A DNA stretch of 64,000 nt from a virus: the IMG/VR virus record IMGVR_UViG_3300011114_000961, positions 61,971 to 125,970 of that record. One strand, 5' to 3'. A program made the translations under genes and the position numbers. Numbering within the stretch: position 1 is the stretch's first letter; the number at the start of each line of letters is the position of its first letter. Under the pieces are notes generated by a model. It did not search any database. It saw only the letters and a list, made by a program, of their open reading frames with translations, and was not told the origin of the DNA. Below are positions 26,380 through 35,943 of the stretch, in pieces.

Positions 26380-27582
26380 ATGAGAAAATTATTTTACATG
26401 GGTTTGGAAAGCTACGAGGCTCGGTATACATTACAACTCACTGAGTGGAACCGGCGTGTGTTTGACCGTCGAGGACTTGACGTGGTATATGTGCCTGGAC
26501 TCACCCTAGACAACAGCCAAAAGATTGTGGTTGGTCAAGTACTGGATGCACACGGCCGCAGTTACTTTGGTATGAGTCAAATGATGAATCTGGTGAGACT
26601 CATGCAACAAGGCAAAGTCACCAGCGAAGATGTAATCTATTTTGAAGACATGTTCCAGCCAGGTATTGAAAGTTTGCCATATATCATGGACCAGGTGCCT
26701 GCAGAATTACGTCCACAGGTATGGGTACGTTGCCTGGCACAAGCCATTGATCCTGACGACTTTGTACATGTTTGGGGCATGGCAGGTTGGATGAGCACAT
26801 ACGAAAAAATGGTCAACCAGTTTGTGACAGGCGTGTTGGCTACCAACGAAGAAATGGTTGCTCACATGCGTATTGCGGGATGGACCGCTCCTATCTACAA
26901 CATCTCCGGTCTTGCGTTTGGCAAAGAAGAAGTGCTGGAACGCATTGGTGGCGCAGGCAACGTTCGACCATTTGGGGCGCGCCCAAGACGTGTGGGTTTT
27001 GCAGCAAGATTTGATCAAGAAAAGCAACCGGGCTTTTTTATGGATCTGATTGACATGTATGGCGAACTCACAAGCGAACCATGTGAGTTTGTGATCTACA
27101 GCGGTGGTGAGTTACGCAGCAACAACCCAGAGTATGTGACTCGTGCTCGCAGGATGGAAGCAGCCGGACAGTTGAAAATTTACGACAACATTACAAAAAA
27201 TGATTACTACGCTCACCTCAATAACACTCGTGTGTTGTTTAATTGTGCTTTACAAGACTGGGTCTCTAACACAGTTTCCGAGGCTGACACTCTTGGCTGT
27301 AATGTGCTTTATCCTGCCTATCGTAGTTTCCCCGAAACTTTCTCAAACGATCCCAACAGGCTTTACGTTCCTTGGTCAATAGATGATGCCTATCACAAAC
27401 TGCAAAATCTCTTGCGTGATCCGCATCACAACATGGGATTGATCAGTGACTGGAACAACGGCACAGTGGATCGTGTGGTGGACATATTGCAGGGCACAGG
27501 AGAACAATGGAATCGTGCTGGCAACAGATATCGTGATCATGTGGCCCACGAAAAATATCAAGTGGTAAAGATTGAATCATGA
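26380..27582 (+). CDS. GT-B glycosyltransferase (GT4-like)
   Basis: 400 residues. The C-terminal Rossmann-like domain starts RRVGFAARFDQEKQPGFFMDL, the usual start of the donor domain in GT4 enzymes. NDYYAHLNNTRVLFNCALQDW and VSEADTLGCNVLYP fit the E-x7-E/donor-binding region. The N-terminal half is the acceptor domain. Part of a sugar cassette with the epimerase (4-bp overlap) and DegT-like protein. Transfers an unknown sugar, perhaps onto a surface glycan or modified DNA base. Confidence 0.75.
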   Translation: MRKLFYMGLESYEARYTLQLTEWNRRVFDRRGLDVVYVPGLTLDNSQKIVVGQVLDAHGRSYFGMSQMMNLVRLMQQGKVTSEDVIYFEDMFQPGIESLPYIMDQVPAELRPQVWVRCLAQAIDPDDFVHVWGMAGWMSTYEKMVNQFVTGVLATNEEMVAHMRIAGWTAPIYNISGLAFGKEEVLERIGGAGNVRPFGARPRRVGFAARFDQEKQPGFFMDLIDMYGELTSEPCEFVIYSGGELRSNNPEYVTRARRMEAAGQLKIYDNITKNDYYAHLNNTRVLFNCALQDWVSNTVSEADTLGCNVLYPAYRSFPETFSNDPNRLYVPWSIDDAYHKLQNLLRDPHHNMGLISDWNNGTVDRVVDILQGTGEQWNRAGNRYRDHVAHEKYQVVKIES

Positions 27583-28523
27583 AAGTAGTGGTCACTGGTT
27601 CGGCCGGTTACATCGGTGGGCAAATTGCACTGGCATTGAAAGATGCCGGGCACGAGGTCCTGGGTATTGATCGCAGACCGTGCCCGTCGCATCTCAAAGA
27701 AGTATTCAATCAGTTTGTGCTGGCCGACTTTGACAGTGACACAGCTGGTAAAAAATTGATACAATTTGTTCCTGATGCCATTATCCATTGTGCTGGCACA
27801 AGCCTAGTAGGCCCCAGTATTAAATATCCATCTGACTACTATCACAATAATGTTATTAAGACCATCCACATGTTGGATCTTGTACTTGCTGCTTTGCCCA
27901 AGACCAGATTTATCTTCAGTTCAAGTGCAGCAGTATATGGTGAGCCCACTATGACTCCGTGTGCTGAAACGGATCCTTGCGAACCGTTGAGTCCGTACGG
28001 TGAAAGCAAGCGCATGATTGAACAGGTGCTGGCCAGTTATCATCGGGCGTATAAACTAGACTATGTAGCATTTCGATATTTCAATGCCTGCGGTGCCGAC
28101 AGCCAGGCACGCCATGGCAGTGAACCTGGTGGTACACATATCATTTCGCGGGTGTTAGAAAGCATTAGAGATCGACAAGAATTTGTGCTCAACGGTATTG
28201 ACTATCCTACCAATGATGGTACTTGTGTGCGAGACTATGTGCATGTGGAAGACATTGCTGCTGCACATGTTGCAGCATTGGATGCCAAGGTATCTGCTGG
28301 TGTGTATAATCTTGGCAGCAACCAAGGTGTGAGTAATTTAGAAATTATTGACGCTGCACAACGAATCACAAAACAAATTTTGAATTTTAGATCAGGGCCT
28401 AAACGTGCCGGAGATCCAGCTGTGTTGACAGCAAGTTCAGATAAATTTGATCAGTACGGTCATTGGCAAAAATACACATTGGATAATATGATACAACATT
28501 CTTGGAACTGGTATGTTCGATAA
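27579..28523 (+). CDS. NAD-dependent sugar epimerase/dehydratase, GalE-like
   Basis: 314 residues. VVVTGSAGYIGGQIALAL is the NAD-binding GxxGxxG motif. SSSAAVYGEPTM gives the catalytic Ser region, and SPYGESKRMIE supplies the YxxxK pair. Length and motif spacing fit extended SDR enzymes such as UDP-glucose 4-epimerase. The product is probably a UDP-hexose used by the neighbouring glycosyltransferase. Overlaps the previous gene by 4 bp and the next by 11 bp. Confidence 0.85.
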   Translation: MKVVVTGSAGYIGGQIALALKDAGHEVLGIDRRPCPSHLKEVFNQFVLADFDSDTAGKKLIQFVPDAIIHCAGTSLVGPSIKYPSDYYHNNVIKTIHMLDLVLAALPKTRFIFSSSAAVYGEPTMTPCAETDPCEPLSPYGESKRMIEQVLASYHRAYKLDYVAFRYFNACGADSQARHGSEPGGTHIISRVLESIRDRQEFVLNGIDYPTNDGTCVRDYVHVEDIAAAHVAALDAKVSAGVYNLGSNQGVSNLEIIDAAQRITKQILNFRSGPKRAGDPAVLTASSDKFDQYGHWQKYTLDNMIQHSWNWYVR

Positions 28524-29103
28524 AATTTTTGAGTTTGAAAAAGCACTGGCCAAATTCACTGGTGCACCTTATGCAATCATGACTGATTGCTGCACCCATG
28601 CAATTGAACTGTGCTTGCGTTATGATCGGGTACGCGGTCTTAAAATGACTCCTTACACCTATCTCAGCATACCAATGACCATGCACAAATTGGGCATTGA
28701 CTATGTGTACATGGACGAACCTGAACAAACTTGGACAGGCGAATATAACTTTGTGTATACCAGAGTATGGGACAGCGCCAGGCGCTTGGAAGCTGGCATG
28801 TATCAAGCTGGACAGATGCAATGCGTGAGTTTCGGACATACAAAACCTTTACAAATAGGCCATGGCGGTGCTATACTGTTAGATAACAAGAAAGCATACA
28901 ATACCATGATAAAACAACGTTATGATGGTCGCGATCTAAATACTGTGCCCTGGCAGTCACAAAAAACTTTCCAGATAGGATATCATTACAAACCTTCAAT
29001 TGAAGATGCAGTACGTGGATTGGAATTGTTGGAACAATATCAATCTCAAGAGCCTGTGTTTGTGCCGTATCCAGATTTAAGAACCATAACCATCGAACTA
29101 TAA
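28513..29103 (+). CDS. Shortened DegT/DnrJ-type PLP aminotransferase-like protein
   Basis: 196 residues, about half the usual length of the family (roughly 370). It starts FEKALAKFTGAPYAIMTDCCTHAIEL, the typical N-terminus of sugar aminotransferases. SFGHTKPLQIGHGGAILLD includes the PLP-binding Lys and Gly-rich loop. The large C-terminal domain is reduced to RGLELLEQY.... It may be a minimal aminotransferase or a binding-only relative. It follows a GalE-like enzyme, so an amino sugar is a fitting product. Confidence 0.7.
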   Translation: MFDKIFEFEKALAKFTGAPYAIMTDCCTHAIELCLRYDRVRGLKMTPYTYLSIPMTMHKLGIDYVYMDEPEQTWTGEYNFVYTRVWDSARRLEAGMYQAGQMQCVSFGHTKPLQIGHGGAILLDNKKAYNTMIKQRYDGRDLNTVPWQSQKTFQIGYHYKPSIEDAVRGLELLEQYQSQEPVFVPYPDLRTITIEL

Positions 29104-29104
29104 C

Positions 29105-29893
29105 ATGACCGACTTTGTACCTGATCCACTACTGACTCCTCAAGACCAAGAATTCGTTCCTATGGAACAAAAACTATATGTAAAAAAAGAACCAGGTACC
29201 ACTGGCAAATATCTCAGTGCCGCATTGCGCGATCGAATGAAAACAGATGGCAAGAGATTCTGGGCCGGCGATAACATCTCAGACTACGTAAGTGAATCAG
29301 CTAAGGAACACTTGATCAATGAAGCCGCAGAAGCATTTGAAAAAGTGCTGGACGCACTGCTGATTGATCGTGAAAATGATCCAAACAGTAAGGGCACTGC
29401 TCGACGTTTGGCCAAGATGTATTACAACGAGATAATGGCAGGACGATATGAACCAGCACCAGACGCAACAGCATTTCCAAACGATTCGCAGGACCGATAT
29501 GAAGGCATGTTGGTGGTGCGTAGCGAGTTACGTAGTATGTGCAGTCACCATCATCAGCCTGTTAGTGGTGTTGCCTACATTGGAATTATCGCTGCACAAA
29601 AACTTATTGGGTTGTCTAAGTATACTCGTATTGCTCAGTGGTGCGCTAGGCGCGGTACTTTGCAGGAAGAACTCTGCAACGACATTGCCAGAGAAATAAT
29701 GAAGGCAACTGACGCAGAAGATGTGGCCGTGTATGTACAAGCCATTCATGGCTGCTGTGAGAATCGTGGTATCATGGCACATTCAAGTCTCACACAGACC
29801 ACTGTGCTCAAAGGTGCATTCCAGACTGATCAAAGCACAAAGAAAGAGTTCTTTGACAATATCAAACTACAACAAGAATTTGCACCAAGATAA
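29105..29893 (+). CDS. folE: GTP cyclohydrolase I
   Basis: 262 residues. RSMCSHHHQPVSG holds the zinc Cys and His, and HGCCENRGI holds the second zinc Cys and the following Arg-Gly of the family HCMxxRG motif. IGLSKYTRI is the substrate-binding core. It converts GTP to dihydroneopterin triphosphate, the first step to preQ0. With queD (31738), queE (37430) and dpdA (21973) it forms a DNA-modification pathway. The C-terminal extension (KGAFQTDQSTKKEF...) fits long bacterial forms. Confidence 0.92.
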   Translation: MTDFVPDPLLTPQDQEFVPMEQKLYVKKEPGTTGKYLSAALRDRMKTDGKRFWAGDNISDYVSESAKEHLINEAAEAFEKVLDALLIDRENDPNSKGTARRLAKMYYNEIMAGRYEPAPDATAFPNDSQDRYEGMLVVRSELRSMCSHHHQPVSGVAYIGIIAAQKLIGLSKYTRIAQWCARRGTLQEELCNDIAREIMKATDAEDVAVYVQAIHGCCENRGIMAHSSLTQTTVLKGAFQTDQSTKKEFFDNIKLQQEFAPR

Positions 29894-29922
29894 ATCTTTT
29901 CAAAAGAGACAAAATTGGTAGG

Positions 29923-29951
29923 TTGACTCAAAATTATGTTTCAGTTATAAT
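29923..29951 (+). promoter_or_regulatory. Sigma70 promoter
   Basis: TTGACT, 17 bp and TATAAT, 33 bp before the lipoprotein gene, which therefore has its own transcript. Confidence 0.85.
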
Positions 29952-29983
29952 GTCTAGTATCACTAATCAATTTAGATTACATT

Positions 29984-31264
29984 ATGAAACAGATTTTTAT
30001 TTTGTTAACTATACTGTTATCCGCGTGTGGTGGCGGCGGTGACGGAACAGCAAGCAATAACTCAATTCCTAGTCCAGTGCCTAGCCAAACTGCTGTGATC
30101 AATACTGCTAACAAAGTGATGGCTTATCAAAACGAAAACAGTGTGAGCCATTCATTCAATGTTGCAGTGGCTGATTTGAACGGAGATGGATTAGAGGATG
30201 TTGTGGTCACTGGATGGGCGGTGATGCCTGCAGGTTGGTCTGGTGTTCGTAATGCTAACGTGCCTGTAAAAATTCTCATACAACAAGAAAATGGCACGTT
30301 ATTAGATCGCACGGATGCACTGCTGGGATCAAATAATATGATTGCTGGCGCACAACGAATTCTCATTGAGGATTTTGATAATGATGGCCGACCGGATATT
30401 TTTGTTGGTGGGTTTCAGGATGTGCCCAGCCGGTCGGCCACCAGTGTGATGTTTTGGAACAATGGATCAACATGGACTCGACAGGACTTTACAGAATCTG
30501 TATGGGCACATGCAGCATGTGCAGGAGATTTGCGAGGCACTGGCCGCAAAGATATTGTGATGGGCGCAAATGGAACCAGCCCCAATACCATTTTGGTAAA
30601 CAACGGGTCAAGGTCATTCACGGTAAATCACTCGCTTACCAACACACCCATCAGCAGCGCCGGTGCATGCAGCATTGTCAAAGATTCAACTACCGGAAAC
30701 ATTGGTATTATCACAACCGATGTTGCCACCGAAGGGAATTACAGTGCTTATGTGAGAGTGTTTGATTCAAACATGAATTATATTACCACTCGTGGATTAC
30801 CCGGCAGTGAAGAACGAGACAATATGAATCTCACTCACGATATAGTTAGTGTAGTGATTGTTGACATAGATAAAGATGGTGACCAGGATGTGGTATTGCT
30901 TGACAATGGCAATTTTAGATCCACAACTCCAACTGGTAAATTTACGGTGTTGGTCAATCAGGGCAATTTTAACTTTGTTGATCAAACCAACACATACTTT
31001 CCTTCACAAACAAATGATTTTGCTTTTGCAATGTATTCTCGTGTGGTTGATGCTGGTTCAAAAATATCTCTAATCGTTGGCGATGGTAAGGCTGCGCCAG
31101 CAGCAATATTATGGAAGCAAGATACTGTATCATTTAGTAAAACATCAACTGATTTATCAATGCAATATTTGACATTGTACAAAACCCGTAACAATAGTTA
31201 CAAAGTGCTAATGTACGAAAATCTCATCCTGGGTCAATACACTTTTTATACGAAAGATTTATAA
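29984..31264 (+). CDS. FG-GAP/VCBS-repeat lipoprotein
   Basis: 426 residues. A signal peptide ends in a lipobox (LLSAC at residues 12-16), followed by a Gly/Ser linker, so it should be a lipid-anchored envelope protein. Three Asp-rich calcium-binding repeats are clear: DLNGDGLEDVVV, DFDNDGRPDIFVGG and DIDKDGDQDVVLL, as in FG-GAP/VCBS beta-propellers. It has a private promoter, as expected of cargo (moron) genes that alter the host surface. Could be an adhesin or a receptor-masking superinfection-exclusion protein. Confidence 0.75.
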   Translation: MKQIFILLTILLSACGGGGDGTASNNSIPSPVPSQTAVINTANKVMAYQNENSVSHSFNVAVADLNGDGLEDVVVTGWAVMPAGWSGVRNANVPVKILIQQENGTLLDRTDALLGSNNMIAGAQRILIEDFDNDGRPDIFVGGFQDVPSRSATSVMFWNNGSTWTRQDFTESVWAHAACAGDLRGTGRKDIVMGANGTSPNTILVNNGSRSFTVNHSLTNTPISSAGACSIVKDSTTGNIGIITTDVATEGNYSAYVRVFDSNMNYITTRGLPGSEERDNMNLTHDIVSVVIVDIDKDGDQDVVLLDNGNFRSTTPTGKFTVLVNQGNFNFVDQTNTYFPSQTNDFAFAMYSRVVDAGSKISLIVGDGKAAPAAILWKQDTVSFSKTSTDLSMQYLTLYKTRNNSYKVLMYENLILGQYTFYTKDL

Positions 31265-31656
31265 TGGATTTAGCAGAAGCACAACAAACAGGCATAGCAC
31301 CGTGGGATCAACATCTTAAAGACCTCAGTGATTTTCACGTCACCGTGTTTCAAGATCGTTATCCAGTCGCACCGGGACATTTGCTGTTCGTACCAAACTA
31401 CAATACTCTCACAGTGATCAATGATGCATTTGAAAGTGCATTACGATATGGCGAAAGAATGGTGAGACAGGGAGAATATGATGGATACAATATTGGTTTT
31501 AATTCTGGCACCGCTGCTGGTCAGACTGTGATGTATCCACACATACATTTGATCCCTCGGCGGCACGGTGAGTGTACTGATCCAATAGGTGGTGGGCGTG
31601 GGGTCATACCTGGGCAGGCCAACTACAAAACAGATGGCTATAAACAGCCAGACTAA
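31264..31656 (+). CDS. HIT-family nucleotide hydrolase/transferase
   Basis: 130 residues; its ATG overlaps the lipoprotein stop. The order DFHVTVFQDRYPVAPGHLLFVP, then GYNIGFNSGTAAGQTVMYPHIHLIPRR, is typical HIT. In the HxHxH motif the first His is Tyr (YPHIH), while the central nucleophilic His is retained. HIT enzymes cleave dinucleotides or nucleotide-linked compounds. Ends 81 bp before queD. Probably removes a nucleotide by-product, but the substrate is unknown. Confidence 0.8.
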   Translation: MDLAEAQQTGIAPWDQHLKDLSDFHVTVFQDRYPVAPGHLLFVPNYNTLTVINDAFESALRYGERMVRQGEYDGYNIGFNSGTAAGQTVMYPHIHLIPRRHGECTDPIGGGRGVIPGQANYKTDGYKQPD

Positions 31657-31737
31657 ATATCCATACATCGGCCTATCGGCATCGTCCCGCTATACAAACT
31701 CCGCCGCCTATGCTATAATCTAACATAGGAGAAAATC

Positions 31738-32220
31738 ATGGCAAAGAAATATTTTTCAACAAAAACTTACAGGCAAATTGGCCCTGTGGCCTATCGTCAA
31801 TGGCGTGCGGATAGTCATTGCAATCTCATACATGGTTACGCAATGAGCTTTCACTTCGAATTTGAAGCAGACACCCTGGACGCACGTAACTGGGTCACTG
31901 ACTTTGGTGGACTGAAACCGCTCAAAGAAAAACTAGAAGAATGGTTTGACCATACTTTGTTAGTGGCACAAGATGATCCCATGCGTGAGCACCTGTTGGA
32001 ACTGGGTCGCTTGAAACTGGCCAAGATTACTGAAGTAGAACGCACTGGTTGTGAAGGCATTGCTGACTTTTTGTATGAATACATTAACACTATCTTCTTG
32101 CCCAACTGCGGCAGCGAAGAAGCCCGACGTGTGTGGTGTACCAGAGTAGAAGTTCGTGAAACAGATTCAAACATGGCAGGACGTCAAGGACACAGAGAGG
32201 ACCATGAATTCAATGACTGA
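31738..32220 (+). CDS. queD: 6-carboxytetrahydropterin synthase
   Basis: 160 residues with AGGAGAAAATC upstream. DSHCNLIHGYAMSFHFEFEA gives the catalytic Cys and the zinc-binding His-Gly region, WVTDFGGLKPL is the conserved strand, and FDHTLLV and CEGIADFLYEYI complete the fold. It converts dihydroneopterin triphosphate to carboxytetrahydropterin, the second step of preQ0 synthesis. A -10-like TATAAT lies 28 bp upstream but no clear -35. The stop overlaps the next gene. Confidence 0.88.
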   Translation: MAKKYFSTKTYRQIGPVAYRQWRADSHCNLIHGYAMSFHFEFEADTLDARNWVTDFGGLKPLKEKLEEWFDHTLLVAQDDPMREHLLELGRLKLAKITEVERTGCEGIADFLYEYINTIFLPNCGSEEARRVWCTRVEVRETDSNMAGRQGHREDHEFND

Positions 32221-33073
32221 ACATCGTTATAACATAGCCATGCTATTGGCCACTCGTGGCCGCACTGCCAGTCTAGACCGCAGCATACGCAGTCTAGTAG
32301 AACTGGCAGATGATCCTAAAAAATTGCAATTGATGTTTGCATTTGACAAGGACGATGAAATAGGCACAAGTTTTTTTAAAGAAACATTGCAGCCTTGGTT
32401 AGATTCTCAATCAGTCACCTACGTGGCCATGCGGTTTGATCGGTTAGGCTATGTGAATCTGCACAAATACAACAATGCATTGGCCAAGCTGTCTGACAGC
32501 GAATGGTTGATGATCTGGAATGATGATGCTGTGATGCAAACCAAAGGATGGGACAGTGTGATCATGAGCTACACAGATCCGCATTTGAAATTGTTGGGCT
32601 TCTGTACTCATAACATGCATCCTTACAGCATCTTTCCCACTATACCTCGTGCTTGGTTTGATTTGTTGGGTTATATCTCTCCGCACAGCACACAAGATGG
32701 GTGGGTGAGTCAACAAGCATACCTGTTGGATATCTATCACAGAATTCCAGTTGATGTGTTACACGATCGATTTGATCTTACTGGCAACAACGGGGATGCC
32801 ACTTTCTTGGACCGACATATTTTAGAAGGCAAACCACTGGATCCAAATGATTTCCATAGTTTACCAAATCTTCAAATACGTCAAGGTGACTGTGCCAAAT
32901 TGGCCATGTACATGCAAGAGCATGGGCAGAGTACTGAATATTTCGAAAATGTGTTTAAAGGTACTCAAGAGCCGTGGCAGCGACTGCTAGAAAACGACCC
33001 TAACAATCAAATGAAACAATTTAACAATCCACACTTTGGCAAACCGGCGACTGCAGAATCAATAAGTACATGA
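32204..33073 (+). CDS. GT-A family 2-like glycosyltransferase, copy 1
   Basis: 289 residues from the ATG at 32204 (AGAGAGGA upstream); another in-frame ATG at 32213 is possible. It starts NIAMLLATRGRTASLDRS and has WNDDAVMQTKGWD at the expected DXD position. WVSQQAYLLDIYHRIPVDV and FENVFKGTQEPW are shared with the gene at 35098; the two are close paralogues flanking a radical SAM protein. Probably transfers sugar to a surface or cofactor substrate. Function inferred from fold. Confidence 0.7.
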   Translation: MNSMTEHRYNIAMLLATRGRTASLDRSIRSLVELADDPKKLQLMFAFDKDDEIGTSFFKETLQPWLDSQSVTYVAMRFDRLGYVNLHKYNNALAKLSDSEWLMIWNDDAVMQTKGWDSVIMSYTDPHLKLLGFCTHNMHPYSIFPTIPRAWFDLLGYISPHSTQDGWVSQQAYLLDIYHRIPVDVLHDRFDLTGNNGDATFLDRHILEGKPLDPNDFHSLPNLQIRQGDCAKLAMYMQEHGQSTEYFENVFKGTQEPWQRLLENDPNNQMKQFNNPHFGKPATAESIST

Positions 33074-35070
33074 TGAAACATAAAATTGCCTGGGTCCAAC
33101 CCAATTTCCAACAAGGTCCCAAAGAGTTCAATGCGTATTACCTGCCCTACTCAGCTGGTGTAGTATGGAGTTACAGTCTAGCTGACCCAGAGATCCGCGA
33201 ACGATTTGAAGCCACTGATTGGATCTGGCGCAGAGATGCCATAGAACCATTGGCACAGCGTCTAGCACAAAATCAAATTGTGACTTTCAGCACCTACGTA
33301 TGGAATCATCGGTACAATTATGCACTGGCCAAACGAATCAAAGAAATAAATCCTGCTGTGTTGACTGTGTTTGGTGGCCCCGAAGTTGCAATTACCGATC
33401 CTGACTTGTTTGTGAAAGAACCTTTTATAGATCTCGTGATCTGCTACGAAGGAGAAATAACTTTCAAAAATGTGCTACAGCATTTTGAAACCAAAGATTG
33501 GGAAAATGTATCCGGTGTGTTGATCAACAGAGATGGTCGAGCAGTAAAGACACAAGATGCCAAACGCATTGAATCATTAGAAGAAGTGCCAAGTCCGTAC
33601 TTGGCAGGCATCTTTGATCAAATGATAGCCGAACATCCTGACGTGACATGGCAAGGTACTTTGGAAACCAATCGTGGATGCCCATTTGCTTGCACATTTT
33701 GTGACTGGGGCAGTCTGACCTATAACAAGGTCAAGAAGTTCGAACTAGAACGTGTGTTTGAGGAACTGGAATGGATGGCCAAACACAACTTTGACTGGAT
33801 CTCAATTACAGATGCCAACTTTGGTATGTTCCCCGAACGTGATGGCATGATTGCAGACAAGATCATTGAGATGCAAGAAAAGTACGGATCTCCGAGAACA
33901 TTCAGTGTGGCCTGGGCTAAAAATCAAAAGAAAGAAGTCATAGACATTGTGAAGAAATTGTTGGACGCACGTGGCTTCAACCAAGGCCTGACACTGAGTG
34001 TACAAAGTTTAGATTTGGATGTGCTGGAAAACATTCGTCGAAAAAACATGGAGATGAACAAGTTAGAAGAAGTGTTTGAGCTGTGCGACCAGCGCAACAT
34101 TCCTGCCTACACAGAACTCATACTTGGTTTGCCCGGAGAGTCACTGGAATCATGGAAGAAAAACTTCTATGCATTGTATGATTTGAATCAGCACACTGGT
34201 ATCACTGTGTTCCAGGCACAGTTGTTGGAAAACGCCGAAATGAACTTGTTGCAAAAGAAACTGTTCAAGATCACCAGTCAACCTGTTACTGATTACTTTG
34301 CCGGCAGTTACAGTGTGGAACACATTGAAGAAAGCATTGATGTCATAACAGGCACCAAAGATATGCCTACCCCAGTGATGTTGGATGCACAGATCTTTTC
34401 GTGGTTCCAGACCACATTCCATATCAATGGATTTGCTACTCTGGTTGCTAGATTCATCAACAAGTACAAAGGCCTAAGTTACAACGACTACTATGAAGAT
34501 TTATTTGCGTACTTTCTGACCAACGATTGGTTAAAAAAGGAAGAAGCTGAGGCAAGGCAATATTTCTCCAACTGGATGACCACTGGTCGAATTAACCATC
34601 CCAAGATTGGTGTGGAGATACACGGTTGGAATATCATTCATAGAACCAGTATGAACATGCATCAAGAAGATCGTGTGGATGAACTGTATGATTTCTTGGA
34701 AATATTTTTACAACGTTACGACTTACCCAAAGATTTGTTGGCCAGTTTGATGAAGCTGCAAAGAGGTTACTACATCAAATACAACGACAGAAATCAATAT
34801 CCAATGAATCTTGAATTGGACTATAATATTTGGGATTATTTGAGTTTCAACCAAGCTCTACAGAAGACTGCCACAACATATCGCTTGGACTTTCCAGAAG
34901 ACAAAACCATGAGCCGCAATCGATTTTTGGAGTTGTTTTATTTTGCAAGACGCAGAAATTTTGGCAAAGCCACAGTGGATTTGGTAGGAGTTGAAAATCT
35001 CAAAGGTACACATCGCGGTGCTGGTGCTGCCAAAGCACAAGGTACTTTTTCTATTAAAAAAACGTATTAA
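33070..35070 (+). CDS. B12-binding-type radical SAM protein
   Basis: 666 residues. Residues about 1-150 resemble the B12-binding Rossmann domain of the radical SAM B12 family (FGGPEVAITDPDLF, ICYEGEITFKNVL). ETNRGCPFACTFCDWG supplies the CxxxCxxC cluster ligands, and ILGLPGESLESWKKNF is typical of the barrel end. The long C-terminal part is family-specific. Family members methylate or rearrange unactivated carbons. Placed exactly between two paralogous glycosyltransferases, it may modify the glycan they build. Confidence 0.85.
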   Translation: MMKHKIAWVQPNFQQGPKEFNAYYLPYSAGVVWSYSLADPEIRERFEATDWIWRRDAIEPLAQRLAQNQIVTFSTYVWNHRYNYALAKRIKEINPAVLTVFGGPEVAITDPDLFVKEPFIDLVICYEGEITFKNVLQHFETKDWENVSGVLINRDGRAVKTQDAKRIESLEEVPSPYLAGIFDQMIAEHPDVTWQGTLETNRGCPFACTFCDWGSLTYNKVKKFELERVFEELEWMAKHNFDWISITDANFGMFPERDGMIADKIIEMQEKYGSPRTFSVAWAKNQKKEVIDIVKKLLDARGFNQGLTLSVQSLDLDVLENIRRKNMEMNKLEEVFELCDQRNIPAYTELILGLPGESLESWKKNFYALYDLNQHTGITVFQAQLLENAEMNLLQKKLFKITSQPVTDYFAGSYSVEHIEESIDVITGTKDMPTPVMLDAQIFSWFQTTFHINGFATLVARFINKYKGLSYNDYYEDLFAYFLTNDWLKKEEAEARQYFSNWMTTGRINHPKIGVEIHGWNIIHRTSMNMHQEDRVDELYDFLEIFLQRYDLPKDLLASLMKLQRGYYIKYNDRNQYPMNLELDYNIWDYLSFNQALQKTATTYRLDFPEDKTMSRNRFLELFYFARRRNFGKATVDLVGVENLKGTHRGAGAAKAQGTFSIKKTY

Positions 35071-35097
35071 CTGTATAAAATAATTGTGAGAGAATTT

Positions 35098-35943
35098 ATG
35101 GATACTGAATTCAAGTATGATATCAGTGTGCTGTTGCCCACACGAGGGCGTACTACTGCACTGAGACGAAGTGTACAATCACTGTACGACAATGCAGCTG
35201 ACCCAAAGTCAATATACTTAATGCTGGGTTTTGATCAGGACGATGCTGTGGGCACAGACTATTTTTATACCAGTTTGAAACCCTGGTTGGATTCTATCAA
35301 AGCCAACTACACCGCAATGAAATTTGAACCCATGGGGTATATTCGACTGAACGAATATGTGAATGCAATGGCACGCATGGTCAAATCTCGTTGGTATATC
35401 ATTTGGAATGACGATGCTGTGATGCAGACGCCTGCATGGGATAGTGAAATTATGAAACATGAAGGTAAATTCAAACTGTTGGCATTCTGCACACACAATT
35501 TACATCCTTACAGTATTTTTCCCATTGTGCCACGCAAGTGGCTGGAATTGTTGGGATATCTTTGCCCGCATCAAATTTCTGATGCATGGCTGAGTCAACA
35601 GGCCTACATACTAGATGTGTTTGAACGCATACCTGTTGATGTGGCACATGAACGTTACGATCTCACTGGAAAAAATCAAGACGCTACTTTCAACAACAGA
35701 CCCATGCTGGAAGGCAATCCCAAAGACCCTAGAGATTTTTTATACGCGGATGTGATAGAACTACGATATAGCGATTGTAGGAAAATTGCTGCATACATGG
35801 AAAGTATAGGAATGAGCACTGAGTTTTTTAAAAACGTACTTAGAGGCACACAAGACCCCTGGGAAAAACTCAAGATCAATGACGTAAATCATCAACAATC
35901 ACAATGGAGCATGGAGATCAAACGATCTATCATGGAAGGATAA
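35098..35943 (+). CDS. GT-A family 2-like glycosyltransferase, copy 2
   Basis: 281 residues from the ATG at 35098 (GAGAGA upstream; a GTG at 35086 is less likely). It starts YDISVLLPTRGRTTALRRS and has WNDDAVMQTPAWD, CTHNLHPYSIFP, WLSQQAYILDVFERIPVDV and FFKNVLRGTQDPW, parallel throughout its length to the gene at 32204. The pair probably arose by duplication around the radical SAM gene and then diverged for two acceptors. Followed 3 bp later by a methyltransferase. Confidence 0.7.
   Translation: MDTEFKYDISVLLPTRGRTTALRRSVQSLYDNAADPKSIYLMLGFDQDDAVGTDYFYTSLKPWLDSIKANYTAMKFEPMGYIRLNEYVNAMARMVKSRWYIIWNDDAVMQTPAWDSEIMKHEGKFKLLAFCTHNLHPYSIFPIVPRKWLELLGYLCPHQISDAWLSQQAYILDVFERIPVDVAHERYDLTGKNQDATFNNRPMLEGNPKDPRDFLYADVIELRYSDCRKIAAYMESIGMSTEFFKNVLRGTQDPWEKLKINDVNHQQSQWSMEIKRSIMEG

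Noticed and set aside
31657-31737. preQ1 riboswitch upstream of queD
   Set aside because: No preQ1 pseudoknot pattern is visible; only a -10-like TATAAT and a ribosome-binding site.
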